DNA of 64,000 bases from Rapana venosa (lineage: Eukaryota > Mollusca > Gastropoda > Neogastropoda > Muricidae), in the NCBI GenBank assembly GCA_028751875.1, contig CM054144.1, positions 14,855,768-14,919,767 of the forward strand, in the 5' to 3' direction. Made by a program: the position numbers and the translations under genes. The first letter of the stretch is position 1, and each line of letters begins with the position of its first letter. The notes beneath the pieces are model-generated. The model had not been told where the DNA came from, did not search any database, and worked only from the letters and a program-made list of their open reading frames with translations. Below, in pieces: positions 45,975-57,927 of this stretch.

Positions 45975-46775
45975 CTAACTGGAGTGCCACACTGAATAGA
46001 TGTCCAAGTTTCTCTATTCTGTCAGTTATGTGCCAATGCCTGAGTCTTTTTAAATGCTCTCTCCAAGCTGTAAGTGGTTTAATTAAACAGGCAATTTCAA
46101 TCTCCACACATCAATTCACTATAAGTCTACCTGTCTTACCAAGGGGATGGTTTAGTGTGGGTGTGGGTGTGTGCTTTTTTTTTTTAAACAACTGGTAGTC
46201 ACACTCTATCTTCAAGGAGACCAATTAACAACAAGAACAATTTCAACAAAAATAAATAACCAACCAACCAAACAAAAACCATCAAGACAATATTGGCAAG
46301 GAATACAAGAAAGAATAAAGAAGGAATAAAGAACAGATAAAGATGTAGGAAGCCCTACTCACTATGAAACTTAATAGTAAGTTGGGGGGGGGAGGGTGTT
46401 GTTGTTTTTAAAAGTATCATTTTAGGGGTGAACTAAGAAGAAACTGAGAAGAAAATAAACGGCATTTTGATCAATAAATCCTAAAACATCTCTTAATCAT
46501 ATCATAATTCACACCAGGACTGTTAAAGCAGTACAAAAATCAGCCCCCCCCCCCCCCCCCCACAACACACTCTCTGGGGCTGCCTGAATAAGCACAGCAG
46601 AACAGAAAACAAAAAAACACCTGACAGCAACAAAAGAGAGTTAAGTCAAGTCAAAAACACTTTAATCATCCCATGAAGGGCAATTACAATACTGACAGGC
46701 AGATTGATAAGCATCAAAAAGAGACAGACAGAGACAGACAGAGAGAGAGAGAGAGGGAGCGAGCAGACATCTTAC

Positions 46776-46862
46776 TGGTTTGATGTCATCCACCATTTCT
46801 GGAAACCTCATCTGGAACAGCATGGACTCCAAGCGCTGCGTCACCCGTTTGATAGAACTCAT
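46776..46862 (-). CDS. DIAPH: DIAPH exon 11: FH2
   Basis: 29 codons, phase 0 to 0, with acceptor CTGGTTGCAG and donor GTAAGATG. The exon reads 'MSSIKRVTQRLESMLFQMRF' and 'PEMVDDIKP' and aligns without gaps with the MGTVPRLRPRLNAILF segment of vertebrate DIAPH1. The leading Met is internal, not a start. Confidence 0.95.
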
Positions 46863-47623
46863 CTGCAACCAGCCACGGAAATAGGCAACTTCGATGCTGG
46901 CAATAACCGCCACGAAAATTCAACATTCATCCACAACCTGCACAGGAATTTGGTCATTTTGATACTGGTACCAGTACTGATGAAAACATAGCACATCTGC
47001 TGTCAGTCAAAACTGTAGATGTTTTTGATAAAAGCGGTAGTAAAGGCGCTAATGATAATATGGGTTTCAACTTAAATCAAACTGATAATAACAGATAGCT
47101 TCAAGGTAATGGATGTAATTTTACACAAAATATTACATTTAACGGCAGGAAATATGAAGATCACATCTTCAACAACAATACTTGTCATAATATCAAGCAA
47201 GGAGGACAAAAAGTTACATGTGCTGGATATGTGCGAGTTTTATTCATACATTTTTGCTAAAAGCCTTTTATCAGCTTTTGTATTTCTTGATTTTCTGGCT
47301 CAGTTCTTTTCAGTGTGGTTTGGTTTGGTTGGTTTATGTTATTTATTTCCTTCTCCATTTTCAGAGGGGGTGGGGGGGAGGTGGCTGCAAAAGGATTAGT
47401 TGACTTAGGGTTTTTTCCCTTTTTCTTCATAACTTACATAATCACATCAAGACAACCCCACTTGTCTTCAGTTGATGTTCTCCCTGTGGACAGACACTGG
47501 CAAGACTGACCCTAAGCAAAAGCCAAAAAAACTTTCAAGGCAATATCACGCTACTTACTTCCCACTGACAGGCACCAAACAAACCACCAACAGTTACAGT
47601 CAACCCAGCGAAGGCCCACATAC

Positions 47624-47820
47624 CACGACGGCAAACTGCTCTGGCTCGGCCAGCTCATCGTACTGATCCTTCAGGGAGGCGATCTGGTTCATCTGGTCTG
47701 GGGGCGGCATGCCCTTCAGCAGCTGTTCCAGAATGCTGGCCGTCAGGTGTTCTTGGTCACAGGTCATAATCCACTTCTTCAGCTCTTTGTATGGCACTTT
47801 CAACGACCCCAGCAAGATCG
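47624..47820 (-). CDS. DIAPH: DIAPH exon 10: FH2
   Basis: With one base from exon 9 completing Ser, it reads 'SILLGSLKVPYKELKKWIMT', 'CDQEHLTASILEQLLKGMPP' and 'DQYDELAEPEQFAVV', ending in phase 0 at donor GTATGTGG. QNLSILLGSLK with the later 'LAEPEQF' is the classic FH2 order. 197 nt = 2 + 65 codons. Confidence 0.97.
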
Positions 47821-47924
47821 CTACAAGGGGGAAAAAAATTATGTTTTTGGTGAAAACGAATGTTTTGGGGGGGAAATGACTACAAACAGCATGTATCAAT
47901 ACGGATTCTTTTTCTTTGAACTAT

Positions 47925-48310
47925 TTTTTGTTCCCGGGCTGCAATTCTCGGGGTTTCCCACTGGTAACATTTTTGCATTCGTGATTGTTTAGTACTTTAC
48001 CCACCGTAAAGGTCACCATATTCCACCTTCAGAAATGATGTCATATAACAACATCCATACACATTTGGGTTTTGAGTGGTTTTTGATCCATTCTTAGCAG
48101 AAAGTAATGTTCAACTCTTCTATGAAAAGAGGCATGGGATTTAATGTGCACAAGACTTGTCTGTGTACACATTCATGCACTGGACCTTGATTTTCAAGAC
48201 TCTTCAGAAGAACTCAGGGGGACTGGAGTACGCAAAAAAACATTCAGCTCCCAAGAGACAGTCTCTCCCAACCTGGCAGCTCTAGTGAGGTTTGCATGGC
48301 CATTCTGAGT
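47925..48310 (-). mobile_element. heavily degraded SINE-1
   Basis: Pieces such as 'TCTCGGGGTTTCCCACTGGT', 'GGGATTTAATGTGCACAAGA' and 'CACTGGACCTTGATTTTCAA' follow SINE-1 order with many changes. Confidence 0.5.
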
Positions 48311-48319
48311 AGAATGCAA

Positions 48320-48620
48320 AGTACCTGGTTTTCTCTCCTGTGCTTATAACTCTGCGGGAGGTCTGCCTGCTGGCCTAGGCAGACACATTCCGACTTCAGG
48401 GTAGCTAATTAAAACGTTCGTGGAGATTTCAGATCTGCTTGAAAAAAGGCAGGAGAATCTGCTGGGAAGGCAGAAAATAAGCAAGAGAGAATGAGAATAG
48501 AGGTCAGGGAAAAGGCAAAAACATTGGGAGTGATAAGACTGAAGAAATTCCTAGCACATCATTTCCAGATAGTGGGGAAGCTATTTATACTGAAGAAGCC
48601 CCTGGTATCCCCAGGGGGGT
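48320..48620 (+). mobile_element. hairpin repeat (family G), diverged copy
   Basis: 'TAACTCTGCGGGAGGTCTGC', 'GGCAGGAGAATCTGCTGGGA', 'CATCATTTCCAGATAGTGGG' and 'CTATTTATACTGAAGAAGCC' follow the order of the family's other copies. Confidence 0.75.
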
Positions 48621-48644
48621 TAGTGAGGATTAAACCCAAACCCT

Positions 48645-48781
48645 TGGATCGGTGGTCTAGAGGTAACGCGCCTGTCTAGAAAGCGAAAAGTCCGGGTCTG
48701 AAGTGTGCGGCGGCTGGTACCCCGTTTGGACCGGAAATTTTTCCCCCATCCATTAGACCATGAGTGGTGGTCTGGGCGCTA

Positions 48782-48812
<31 letters not shown>

Positions 48813-49122
48813 CGTGTGTTACACTAATTATTTAGCGCACGTAAAAAAAACCACGGCAACAAGAGAGTTGTCCCTGGCAAAATTTTTAGAAAAAAGCCAC
48901 TCTGATAGGGAAACAAATACAGCTGCAGAAAAAAAAAAAAAAAAAAAAAAAAGGGTGAAAGGGTGGCGCAGCACTAAGTGGCGACGCGTTCTCCCGCTCT
49001 CCCCGGGGAGAGCAGCCCGAATTTCACGGAGAGAAATCTGCCGTGACTTAAAGTGGTATGAAATAAAATCTGAGCGCTTTGATTTGTTGCTTTACAAGAT
49101 TCAGCGCTATATAAATTCCATA

Positions 49123-49157
<35 letters not shown>
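48645..49157 (+). mobile_element. SINE-3, complete copy with (ATT)n tail
   Basis: The tRNA-like head is 'GGTGGTCTAGAGGTAACGCG' with 'AAGTCCGGGTCTGAAG' at the B box position. The core is 'TTTCGGATGAGACGATAAAC' and 'CGAGGTCCCGTGTG', then 'GAGAGTTGTCCCTGGCA' and 'CTCCCCGGGGAGAGCAG'. The 3' end is 'CTTTACAAGATTCAGCGCTA' with about 11 ATT units. An internal run of about 22 A (48,930-48,951) interrupts the body. The core resembles the SINE-1 core, as shared central domains do between SINE families. Confidence 0.9.
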
Positions 49158-49158
<1 letters not shown>

Positions 49159-49798
49159 AGCAATAAAACTTCCAATCCAATGAGTCAAGCAGGCCCCAAA
49201 TGTAATCCAACTATTTTTCTATCTGGAACACTGCCTCCTTCACTGATAACAATACAAGACTCAGGACAACTACTCTCAAATCCATGGTAATACTGACTGA
49301 TGTTCCTTAATAAACCAACATGTTCATTAAACATTGCACAGAGATAACCATTCATCTCTGCAACTGACCTTCACATACAATAGATAAATATAATGACAAA
49401 CAAACAAACAAAATGGTTCCAGGCAATTTTGAACTTATTCTTGCGGTTGACATGACTTCATAAGTCTGCCCAGAGCAAAACCAGGCAGTCTTGTTGTGAT
49501 AGTGCTGTAAAGGTCCTGACAAAGAATAAACAAAAACAAAACAAAAAAGGTGAAAGAGTGATGAGGCAAAGATATACTAATACAACAGAACAACAACAAC
49601 AACAACAAAAACCCAAAAGAAATGAATGTTAGATATTACAACAGTTATCTGACAGAATTTCAAACATTATACCAACAAAGTAATGGTTAGCAAGCCACCT
49701 TGACTGCCTGACAAAAAAGCAAAACCCAAGAACAAAACAAAACAACGCAAAACCCAACAACAAAACAAGACAAACAAAAGAAGGGGAAAAAATCTTAC

Positions 49799-49888
49799 AC
49801 AAATTCTGTCCAGACTTAGGATCCAGGACCCTCAGCTCTTTTCCTTTCTTCACCGGCTTCTGAGTCTCCTGTGTGGCCTGGACCTTCA
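49799..49888 (-). CDS. DIAPH: DIAPH exon 9: FH2 linker/post-lasso
   Basis: Two bases complete the Val codon of exon 8, then 'KVQATQETQKPVKKGKELRV' and 'LDPKSGQNL' end in phase 1 before donor GTAAGATT. It matches KVKELKVLDSKTAQNL of vertebrate DIAPH1. 90 nt = 2 + 29 codons + 1. Confidence 0.95.
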
Positions 49889-49994
49889 CTACAATGGCAG
49901 CCAGACAGAACACAACAGGTGAGGTGAGGGGGGTATTCACCAGGACCACAGGAAAACAATCATCGTGGAAGACTGACACTTTCCCATCCATTCT

Positions 49995-50490
49995 GTCCTG
50001 TCTGTCTGTCTGTGTGTGTATGTCAGCATGCATGTCAATACATGGTTACATGGTTCTGTCTGTGTATGTATGTCAGCGTGCATGTCAATACATGGTTCTG
50101 TCTGTCTGTCTGAGTATGTATGTCAGCATGCATATGAACACATGGTTATGAAATTCAGTCTGTGCATGTCAGCAAGCATGTGAATACATAGCTACATGGT
50201 TCTGTCCTATCTGTGCATGTATGTCAGCATGCATGTGAATACATGGTTACATGGTTCTGTCTGTGCATGTATGTCAGCATGCATGTGAATACATGGTTCT
50301 GTCTGTGCATGTATGTCAGCATGCATGTGAATACATGGTTACATGGTTCTGTCTGTGTATGTATGTCAGCATGCATGTGAATACATGGTTACATGGTTCT
50401 GTCTGTGCATGTCAGCATGCATGTCAATACATGGTTCTGTCTGTCTGTGCATGTCAGCATGTATGTCAAGACATGGTTATGCGTGCCTGT
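49995..50490. repeat. about 50-bp variable minisatellite
   Basis: Units contain 'ATGTATGTCAGCATGCATGT' and 'GAATACATGGTTACATGGTT', with some missing the second half. They begin about 110 nt upstream of the exon 9 acceptor in gene orientation. + strand ORFs through it are repeat translations. Confidence 0.93.
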
Positions 50491-50577
50491 CCCTTCAGGA
50501 AACAATGGCTGGGTAAAAGAAAGCACGTGTTGATTATATACAATACTTGCAATAAAGATTCTTAGTCTTCTTTTTCA

Positions 50578-50987
50578 TTTCTCAGCTAGAGTTTCGAGAT
50601 TTACCAATGGTGACATATTGCATATGCAACCGTTTTTGCATGCCATTTAGTTATAGCCACATTCCAACTTTGGGGATATATCTTAACACAACACCAGTGT
50701 GCATGTTTTTTTTAAAAAATTGTCATCCGTTCCTACTGGTGTGCAAGGGCCTACTCTTCCAAAAGGCCAACAGGTTTTAATGTGCGCACAAGATGCTCTG
50801 CATGTGTTTGCACACAGGACATCAGTTTATAGTCTCATCCACTTTTTTGGAGGAGTGGAGACAGTACAGATGTTAACTTGAGGGGTAAAATATCCCCTGG
50901 AATGGGTGCCTTGGGGGTGGCTTGAACCCTGGCCATCAGATCACAATCACAACGCTCTGACCACTAGGCCATCCTGTCCCCCAAATA
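50578..50987 (-). mobile_element. SINE-1 with long 3' domain, full length
   Basis: The left end 'CAGCTAGAGTTTCGAGATTT' (3' domain), middle 'CATCCGTTCCTACTGGTGTG' and right end complementary to a head (minus strand 'GGATGGCCTAGTGGTCAGAG', B box-like 'GGTTCAAGCC') give the whole element in order. Confidence 0.85.
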
Positions 50988-51647
50988 CAGATATTGAATT
51001 GAATTATATTGAAATGAATCCCTCCCTCTCTCTCTTCACACACACTCATATTCAAAGTTTTCACATTCATTCATGTACATACTCAATCGTACATTCACAC
51101 ACAAGTATATACATTTACACAGATACACACGCGGAAAGCAATCACACTGTTCATTCTCATTTAAGCATGGTGCAAGCTTTCAGTATCGAAATCAGCTGAA
51201 AAAAGTATGAACACCATGCAATACTAGCAAACATACATACACAACAGAATTGTATCTTTATTTTTTTTAAAAACATTTGAGTACTCTGAAGAAGGCTTTT
51301 TCTCTTCCAACGCGTAGATAAGATAATATCAAGATATCTACAAGTAATAAATACATCAACTACAACAGGCAGTATTTGTTCAGTTACCATCTGTTCACAA
51401 GCCTACTTTCTTCACTGGTACTTCATTGCAAAGTGAATTTCACTACAGTTGTTATGAATGAAAACTCTTTTTTCTCTGATGGGAACAACAAAGACTAGGA
51501 AATATGCTGGCAGGTGCACACACAGAATCTAACAAAGTGTACTTCAAGTACTTCTCTACATCAATTTCTGAAATCCTTAAAAATCACAACCAGTCGACAT
51601 TTATTTCTGTTTTAAACAATTTCTAAATGAAGCCATGCTGTACATAC

Positions 51648-51762
51648 CTGGAGCTTTTGTTGAGAACATGTTTTCCAGGTTGAGGAAAATATCAATGTCT
51701 TCAAATTCACTTTCATTGGCTTTCACCCACACTGACTTTTTGTCCAGCTGTTTGACATTCAA
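51648..51762 (-). CDS. DIAPH: DIAPH exon 8: FH2 N-terminal lasso region
   Basis: The acceptor is a long poly-T ending CAG. It reads 'LNVKQLDKKSVWVKANESEF', 'EDIDIFLNLENMFSTKAP' and ends in phase 1 at donor GTATGTAC. It corresponds to the segment just after the FH2 NWxK lasso Trp of DIAPH1 (...CFWTKVKEDRFE...). The exon carrying that Trp should be the next one upstream and was not found. Confidence 0.92.
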
Positions 51763-51879
51763 CTGAAAAAAAAAAAAATTTAAATAATGCATTACACAGC
51801 CATTTACCTCTTAAAGATGTTAAACAAAAATCCAATTAAAAAATAAACTACCTAGGCATTTCAGTGTAAAAAAAAAAAA

Positions 51880-53480
51880 TGTCAAGACATTGCATTCAAT
51901 ATCCATACATACACTTTAGCGAAAACATTACACTCAACATTTTGATGAGAAGATGTCATGTGTGCAATGTTTGGGACAGGCACATGGCGGGATGTATGGA
52001 CCATGTGCACAAGAATTTTTGGCGTGGACATTCGTTTTTGTTGAAAAGTGGCCAAGCTTATTATTGTTACTACAACTATTTTTTAATGAGTGAAGATTAT
52101 GGCCTTTTCCCTAATTATGCAGTAGGGTCATGGGTGTATATAGAGGTGACTGGATTACCACTCACCAGTTGGAATGGCCTGTATCATCTCATCACTACTC
52201 TGTGGTGATTGGCTAGAAGAGGCTAACTCAGTAACTGCAATCACCCTAGTCATTGTTGGTAAGTCAAAACAAGACTTCAACACTTCTGCCTTTAGCAGGG
52301 GCAGGTCTTGGACCTGACCATTGATTACTCCCATCAAACTAGGCTGTTGGGACTGACAAGTAATCAGTTACAATTTTGTAATTGGAAATGTACTGAAACT
52401 TGAATTTGTCAAGTTAAACTTATGAAGGAAAGAAATAAGAAGTGAGACAGAAAAGTAAACAAAACCAAAAGAAGAATAAATAACTAACTAAATAAATAAA
52501 AAGGAGTGGTAAAAAAAAAAAAAGGTAAAAACAAATGGTGGGAAGAAAAGATGATTGTGAAGGAAAGTGTAACTAATAAAACGATAGATGACCATCAAGG
52601 AATCAACTCTCACTGGAAGTACAGGGGTAGTACAAAATAATTTTTATTCTTTACCTTAATATGGCCCTGTCGTCTCGTCACAGGATTACGGGCCACTCCA
52701 CTTCTGGATGAATACTATAATGTGAATAACCTACCACCCAGATGTAATCTTCGATAACATTGAACCGTCTGCATTAGCAGAGGAAGAGGCATACTGAAAG
52801 AAGAGAGAATCTTTTCACGTGAACGTTCTGGGCGTTGGCAGTGCCTCAACAGGACACAGGAGGCTGTTACAAGACTTTGGAAAGTATTATTCATTGTGGA
52901 CTTCTGACTGGAAACACCGAACACTGGTGAAGTTGCCCACCCAACCTTGAAAGGATCAAGCGATGGAATATAGTATGTGCTAGCATGTATGAAATTAATT
53001 GTGACATAATTATAATACATAAATCCCTTAGTAGAGGGAGAGGTAACTTTAACGTTGTGGGCCCTCTGGTTGACTGGAGAGATTGTGTGAGTTTGCCGGA
53101 GGTTGCTGCGAGTATATGTGTGTAAATGCATATGACTGGTAGCATGACAGTAGACTTTTGAGCAGTATACAAATACTTGGATGTGGAGTGGCCATAGGAG
53201 ACATAGCAGCACAGAAAGCCAGACCTAAAATAAGGCAGAAAGGCATACAGAATCTGTAGAAGCTGTAAAAGACTATTGGAGACTAAGCAACACTGATCTT
53301 GTGACTTTGCGTTTATAATGAATGCATGAATGTATGTATGTATAATTTACAAACAAAACTAAAAACAATCTCAATGCCCACCCACAAGCATGACTGCAGC
53401 AGCACTACGGGAGAAGTGAATCATACACACTGCCAGACCACAAAGAATGTCCACTGTTAACAACAGGATAAAAGCTTCAG
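51880..53480. other. unassigned intronic sequence
   Basis: Minus-strand ORFs of 165 and 93 codons overlap at 52,715-53,212 but match no family I know. No coiled-coil or Pro-rich exon of the formin is recognisable here. Confidence 0.45.
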
Positions 53481-53489
53481 GTTTCCATT

Positions 53490-53605
53490 TCATTCAGTTT
53501 GCCGTCCTCAAAGTCAGAATGCAGCTACCTTCATGGAGGACAAAAACGGCAGCATACGCAAAATCTCACCATTGGTTTAACCTCCGTGCTCTAGCCCAGG
53601 AACCC
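53490..53605 (+). mobile_element. SINE 3'-domain fragment
   Basis: 'GTCAGAATGCAGCTACCTTC', 'AAAATCTCACCATTGGTTTA' and 'ACCTCCGTGCTCTAGCCCAG' are the 3' domain in forward orientation. Confidence 0.8.
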
Positions 53606-53826
53606 CCTAAAAAATCAGTTTGCTAAAGGACTCCCAGCTGTGTGTGGAACAATCCATGAATACTATACCTCGTCTGCCACAAAGATGATTAGCACGCACT
53701 GGCAGGCCTGCACAGAATTTTATCTGGCTGATACCCCACAATTAATGAGCTCAGAGCATACACGTGTGTAGGACAGCATGCTTGAGTGTGCAGCCATATG
53801 ATTAACACTTTCCCTACATTAACACT

Positions 53827-54326
53827 NNNNNNNNNNNNNNNNNNNNNNNNNNNNNNNNNNNNNNNNNNNNNNNNNNNNNNNNNNNNNNNNNNNNNNNNNN
53901 NNNNNNNNNNNNNNNNNNNNNNNNNNNNNNNNNNNNNNNNNNNNNNNNNNNNNNNNNNNNNNNNNNNNNNNNNNNNNNNNNNNNNNNNNNNNNNNNNNNN
54001 NNNNNNNNNNNNNNNNNNNNNNNNNNNNNNNNNNNNNNNNNNNNNNNNNNNNNNNNNNNNNNNNNNNNNNNNNNNNNNNNNNNNNNNNNNNNNNNNNNNN
54101 NNNNNNNNNNNNNNNNNNNNNNNNNNNNNNNNNNNNNNNNNNNNNNNNNNNNNNNNNNNNNNNNNNNNNNNNNNNNNNNNNNNNNNNNNNNNNNNNNNNN
54201 NNNNNNNNNNNNNNNNNNNNNNNNNNNNNNNNNNNNNNNNNNNNNNNNNNNNNNNNNNNNNNNNNNNNNNNNNNNNNNNNNNNNNNNNNNNNNNNNNNNN
54301 NNNNNNNNNNNNNNNNNNNNNNNNNN
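53827..54326. other. assembly gap (500 N)
   Basis: Exactly 500 undetermined bases indicate a scaffold gap of arbitrary size, so the true distance between flanks is unknown. Confidence 1.
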
Positions 54327-55690
54327 TTCAAATTTTTTTTTAAAGGGCAAAAACATATTTTAAATTTTAACTTTTCAATTTCCCAAATTTTTATTTAACT
54401 GTTAATCCTTTTAAAAAAGGTGTTCCTAAAAAAAAAGTTTGGTCATTTTCCTTTTTTCATTTTTGGGGTTAATTTTAAACAACATTCAAACCAAGGTCAA
54501 TTGGTTTTAAAATTTGCCCCCCCAAAAATGGACAAATTTAGGGAAAATTTTTATGTAACAAATTTTGACCTCTTTAATAACATTTTTAAATTTCCCAAAA
54601 AATTTAAATTAATAAAAAAAATTTTCATGTTTTGCCAAACAAATAATAAGGTTTACAAAATCATAAACCCATTTTTTCCCAATATGCAAATTTTTAAAAT
54701 TTACCTTTATGAAAACATGTTAAAGAAAAAATTTTCCAATTAAGAAAAAAAATCTTTTTTTAAAACATGAAAGTAAAATTTAAAATTGGTAGTTTTGCTA
54801 AAAACCAAAAAAAAGGGTTTTAATTTTTTTGCTGCTTTTTTTGCAAACTATCAACTTTTTTTTTAAAAACCCCTATCCCCCTTTGTTAAACAAATTTTTA
54901 GTTTTATTTAAACCACCCTTTTTTTTTAAATCATTTTTAAAGGAAAAAAGGGTTTTTGGGAAACGGGGACCCCAACACGGGGACTGTCTGCGGGATTTGC
55001 CCTGAAAAAACAAACACCTCCCCAAACCCCTCCCCCCAAAGACGGGGACAACCTGAAAACCAAGCCCAAAAAATTTTTTCAACAAGGCCTTTCCGCATAA
55101 AAAAAAAACCCTCCCGGACTGCCCAAAAGACCCCCCCAATTAAAAATAAAAGCGAAAAAAAAAACAGAAAATAATTTCTAAAAAAGGAAAAAATCCAGCG
55201 GAAATTTTCCAATAACTCGGATTTTTTGCGTTTAAAGGGAAGACACTGAAACCAAACCAACTTCAACCCAGAAACCGGGAGGACTCGGGTGAAAAGAATA
55301 AACCAAAAATGGACCCCCAATAAAAGGGGGATGGATCAAAAAACAGAAAAAATTTTAAACCCCTAAAAAAGGGGGCCAACAATTTTGGAAAAAACAATTT
55401 AAAAAAGGGAAAAAAATCAATAAATTGAGAACGAAAAAACAGAAAGTAAACGAAAAAAGGTTCGAAACGAAGAACTACAAACCATTTCCCAAAACCTACA
55501 ACAAAATTAAGAGACAGCCCGAACCTCACAAGAAAGCTCCCTTACAGGGTTTGAATTGCAAAAGGGTAAACTCCCAATCCAACCAAAGCATAATAGAGAA
55601 ACAGAAACTCAAGACACCTCCCCAACAACGGAAGAAAAAAACACCACAGCAACCATAAAAGCCCAAAGAAACAAACCACAGAGTGCTAAA
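54327..55690. other. low-quality-looking sequence beside the gap
   Basis: The texture changes at the gap: short homopolymers of every base (AAAA, TTTT, CCCC, GGGG) are over-represented, unlike anything left of the gap. No gene is recognisable. I suspect uncorrected read sequence. Confidence 0.6.
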
Positions 55691-57060
55691 GCATGGTGGC
55701 GAAACACCCCCCCATCAAAAATACAGCTATCGTCAAAAGATTTGGGAGACAAACATGGCCAACAGAATGGACACAACACCCCATTATACCCTGCCAAAAA
55801 GGGGGAAATTTTACTCCCATGCCAAAACTATTAGAAACATTCACCCACAGCCACGCCAGCAAGATCACTCAAAGTTATTTTGAATCGACTCAAGAAGGAG
55901 GCAAAAGAACAACCTTGCAGAAAAAAACCCGGGTTTCAGGCAGAAGGAGCACAATCAACAAAATTTTTAACTGCCAACAATCATGAGGGAAAAACATTTT
56001 AACACAGAGAGACCTGGTTCCACAACTCACGACTTCAAAAGCTTTTTGACAGAGAGGCACAAGCCTTGTGGCAGTCCTCAAATGTTTGGCTTGAAGAGGC
56101 TATGCAAACCATTAAAGGGCACATCAACACCCCCAAGCATGCAGCCTTCTAAAACAATCGGGTCGGAGACTACTCAAAAACCACAGTTGGGGTCCGCCCA
56201 AGATGCCTGTTATCTCCAGTCCTGTTCAATCTGTTCTGGAAAACATTATAAGAGAACCCCCATGAATTCCACTCTAACCATCTCCTTTGGGCGGCAACCC
56301 CCAACAACCCGTTGCCGAGACATACCTCATGGCGAAGTAAACAGCTGCAAGATTTTAAACACAGACTGAGAACAAGCTGGAGCATATGGATGGAGGTGAG
56401 CTCGAGAAAGTAAATACTTTGAACAGCACGAGCATGCCACCGCAAAAAATTTACATAACGGCCAACAACTGGAGGAGTAACCTTTTAAATACCTCGCGCT
56501 ACACTCACAAAGGGGCGATCGACGACAGAATCAAAGTCGAATAGCCATGGCAATCTTCCTGAAAAAAACTATCACCACCAAAATGGAAAAGTAAAGAATC
56601 AGTTTCCCCAATCAAACAAAGCTCTACAAAGCCCAATTCAGTCTCCTGCTGTACGGAAGTGAAACCTGACATTGACTGCTAAAACACAAAGCGAATCCAG
56701 CCCATTTTCGAAACAAAATGCCATAAAAACTACTGGGCAATATTGAGAGAACGAAAGACCAATGAATTTGTCAAAGTCAAATAACACGGCTGGCAGGTCC
56801 ACAGAACCCCCTTCTCAACATCGTCAAGAAGAAAAAGCGACATGTTTCGGCCACTCACCCCGCCACAACACGCTGCCCAAACAGTACTGCAGGAACACTC
56901 AAGGTGCAAAGGAGGGAAGACAGAACAAGTCAAGGAGGGACAACAATCAAGAAGACAGGAAATAAATCGAAACAACTGCCAACCAGACCGAGATGATGGA
57001 GAAGGTTTTACCAGGGCATTCTTTCATGTCTCCCCAGCCGCCAAGGCACGTCGATGAGAT
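55690..57060 (+). pseudogene. degraded LINE reverse transcriptase, different subfamily
   Basis: Across frames one reads pieces of an RT in order: 'GRRSTINKIFN', a motif B remnant 'VRPRCLLSPVLFNLF' near 56,190-56,235, 'MEVSSRK', a remnant of 'LLYGSET', 'FGHSPRHNTLPK' and a C-terminal 'FHVSPAAKARR'. Many one-base shifts break it. It is more diverged from the 10,960 copy than 17,885-18,644 is. Decay and sequencing error cannot be separated here. Confidence 0.7.
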
Positions 57061-57169
57061 GATGAGTGTGAAGTTTTTTAAACAGCTCTGTTGTGTTATG
57101 TGTGTGTTGTGTCAACATACTATAGTGAAACAGAAATTTACCATGGGATTTTAGCAAATATACACATTC

Positions 57170-57450
57170 CGGGACGGATAGCTCAGTGTCGGACACTTCG
57201 CTTTCCCCCACCCAAATTTAAGCAGCGTCGAGCGTGAATTAAACCAGTTGTGGTGACCTTTTTGGGGCCCTTGGCTTCAGTAACATTTCCCCCAGTCACC
57301 CAGCTGTAATTGGTACCTGTCCTCTTTAGGCAAAGGTAAAAGCGAGGAGAGGAGATGGGCCCCCTCAATAGCGGCCCTAGAGAATGGGCCCTCTGAATCA
57401 TCACTCCCCTAACGACCTTATAGGTTATGGGACACCTTACCCTATCTTTT
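57170..57450 (+). mobile_element. SINE-2 chimeric tRNA/5S SINE, copy 5 (degraded)
   Basis: 'GGGACGGATAGCTCAGTG', 'TTTAAGCAGCGTCGAGCG', 'CAGTCACCCAGCTGTAA' and the tail 'GGGACACCTTACCC' match the family. Several small gaps relative to other copies fit the poor sequence here. Confidence 0.8.
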
Positions 57451-57515
57451 TTTTACAGGCATAAACATCAACCACCAACAAACAACAAAACAAACACACA
57501 CAAACCCACGCTTAC

Positions 57516-57611
57516 CTGGCATACAGGTCGTCCCGTATAAGCAGCAGATGCTGTAGTATAGACAAGAAGTATGGCTCGGCCACCGTGTTTTTCACTGTGT
57601 GGGCTATCAGT
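57516..57611 (-). CDS. DIAPH: DIAPH exon 7: end of DID/start of dimerisation region
   Basis: The acceptor is CCTGTTATAG and the donor AG/GTAAGC. It reads 'LIAHTVKNTVAEPYFLSILQ' and 'HLLLIRDDLYA' and matches [30 protein letters not shown] of vertebrate DIAPH1. It leaves phase 2 for an Arg codon, so the next exon (expected to encode RPQYYKLIEE-like sequence) should follow to the left but is missing or unreadable. Confidence 0.95.
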
Positions 57612-57819
57612 CTATAACAGGCGTCAGAATCACTGATACAATGTTAAGGACACAATATTTCCACTTCTCCTTATTTAAAAAAAATTCTTTTGTGAGATGG
57701 TATATCTGGTCTTCTCAAATAAAACTCCCCCCCCTCCCCTTCCACTCCCATGGTATATCTGTTCTTCTCAAATAAAATTCCCCCCCCCCCCCAAAAAAAA
57801 ACTCCCATCCCCCCACCCC

Positions 57820-57912
57820 TTGGCTGGAACTTGTAGGTTCACCAATGGTGAGACTATACCCACCACTGAAATAGCAATTTTCCAACTTCAGAAATATCAG
57901 ACACATGCTACA
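57820..57912 (-). mobile_element. SINE 3'-domain fragment
   Basis: 'AGGTTCACCAATGGTGAGAC' and 'GCAATTTTCCAACTTCAGAA' match the shared 3' domain. Confidence 0.7.
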
Positions 57913-57927
57913 CACAAAACTAGAAGG

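Noticed and set aside
52715..53212. 165-codon minus-strand ORF in the region where formin exons are expected
   Set aside because: The composition is not coiled-coil or Pro-rich, there is no match to DIAPH, and another frame is open over the same place. It is probably chance.
53786..54356. Long ORFs on both strands spanning the N run
   Set aside because: They are artefacts of translating undetermined bases.
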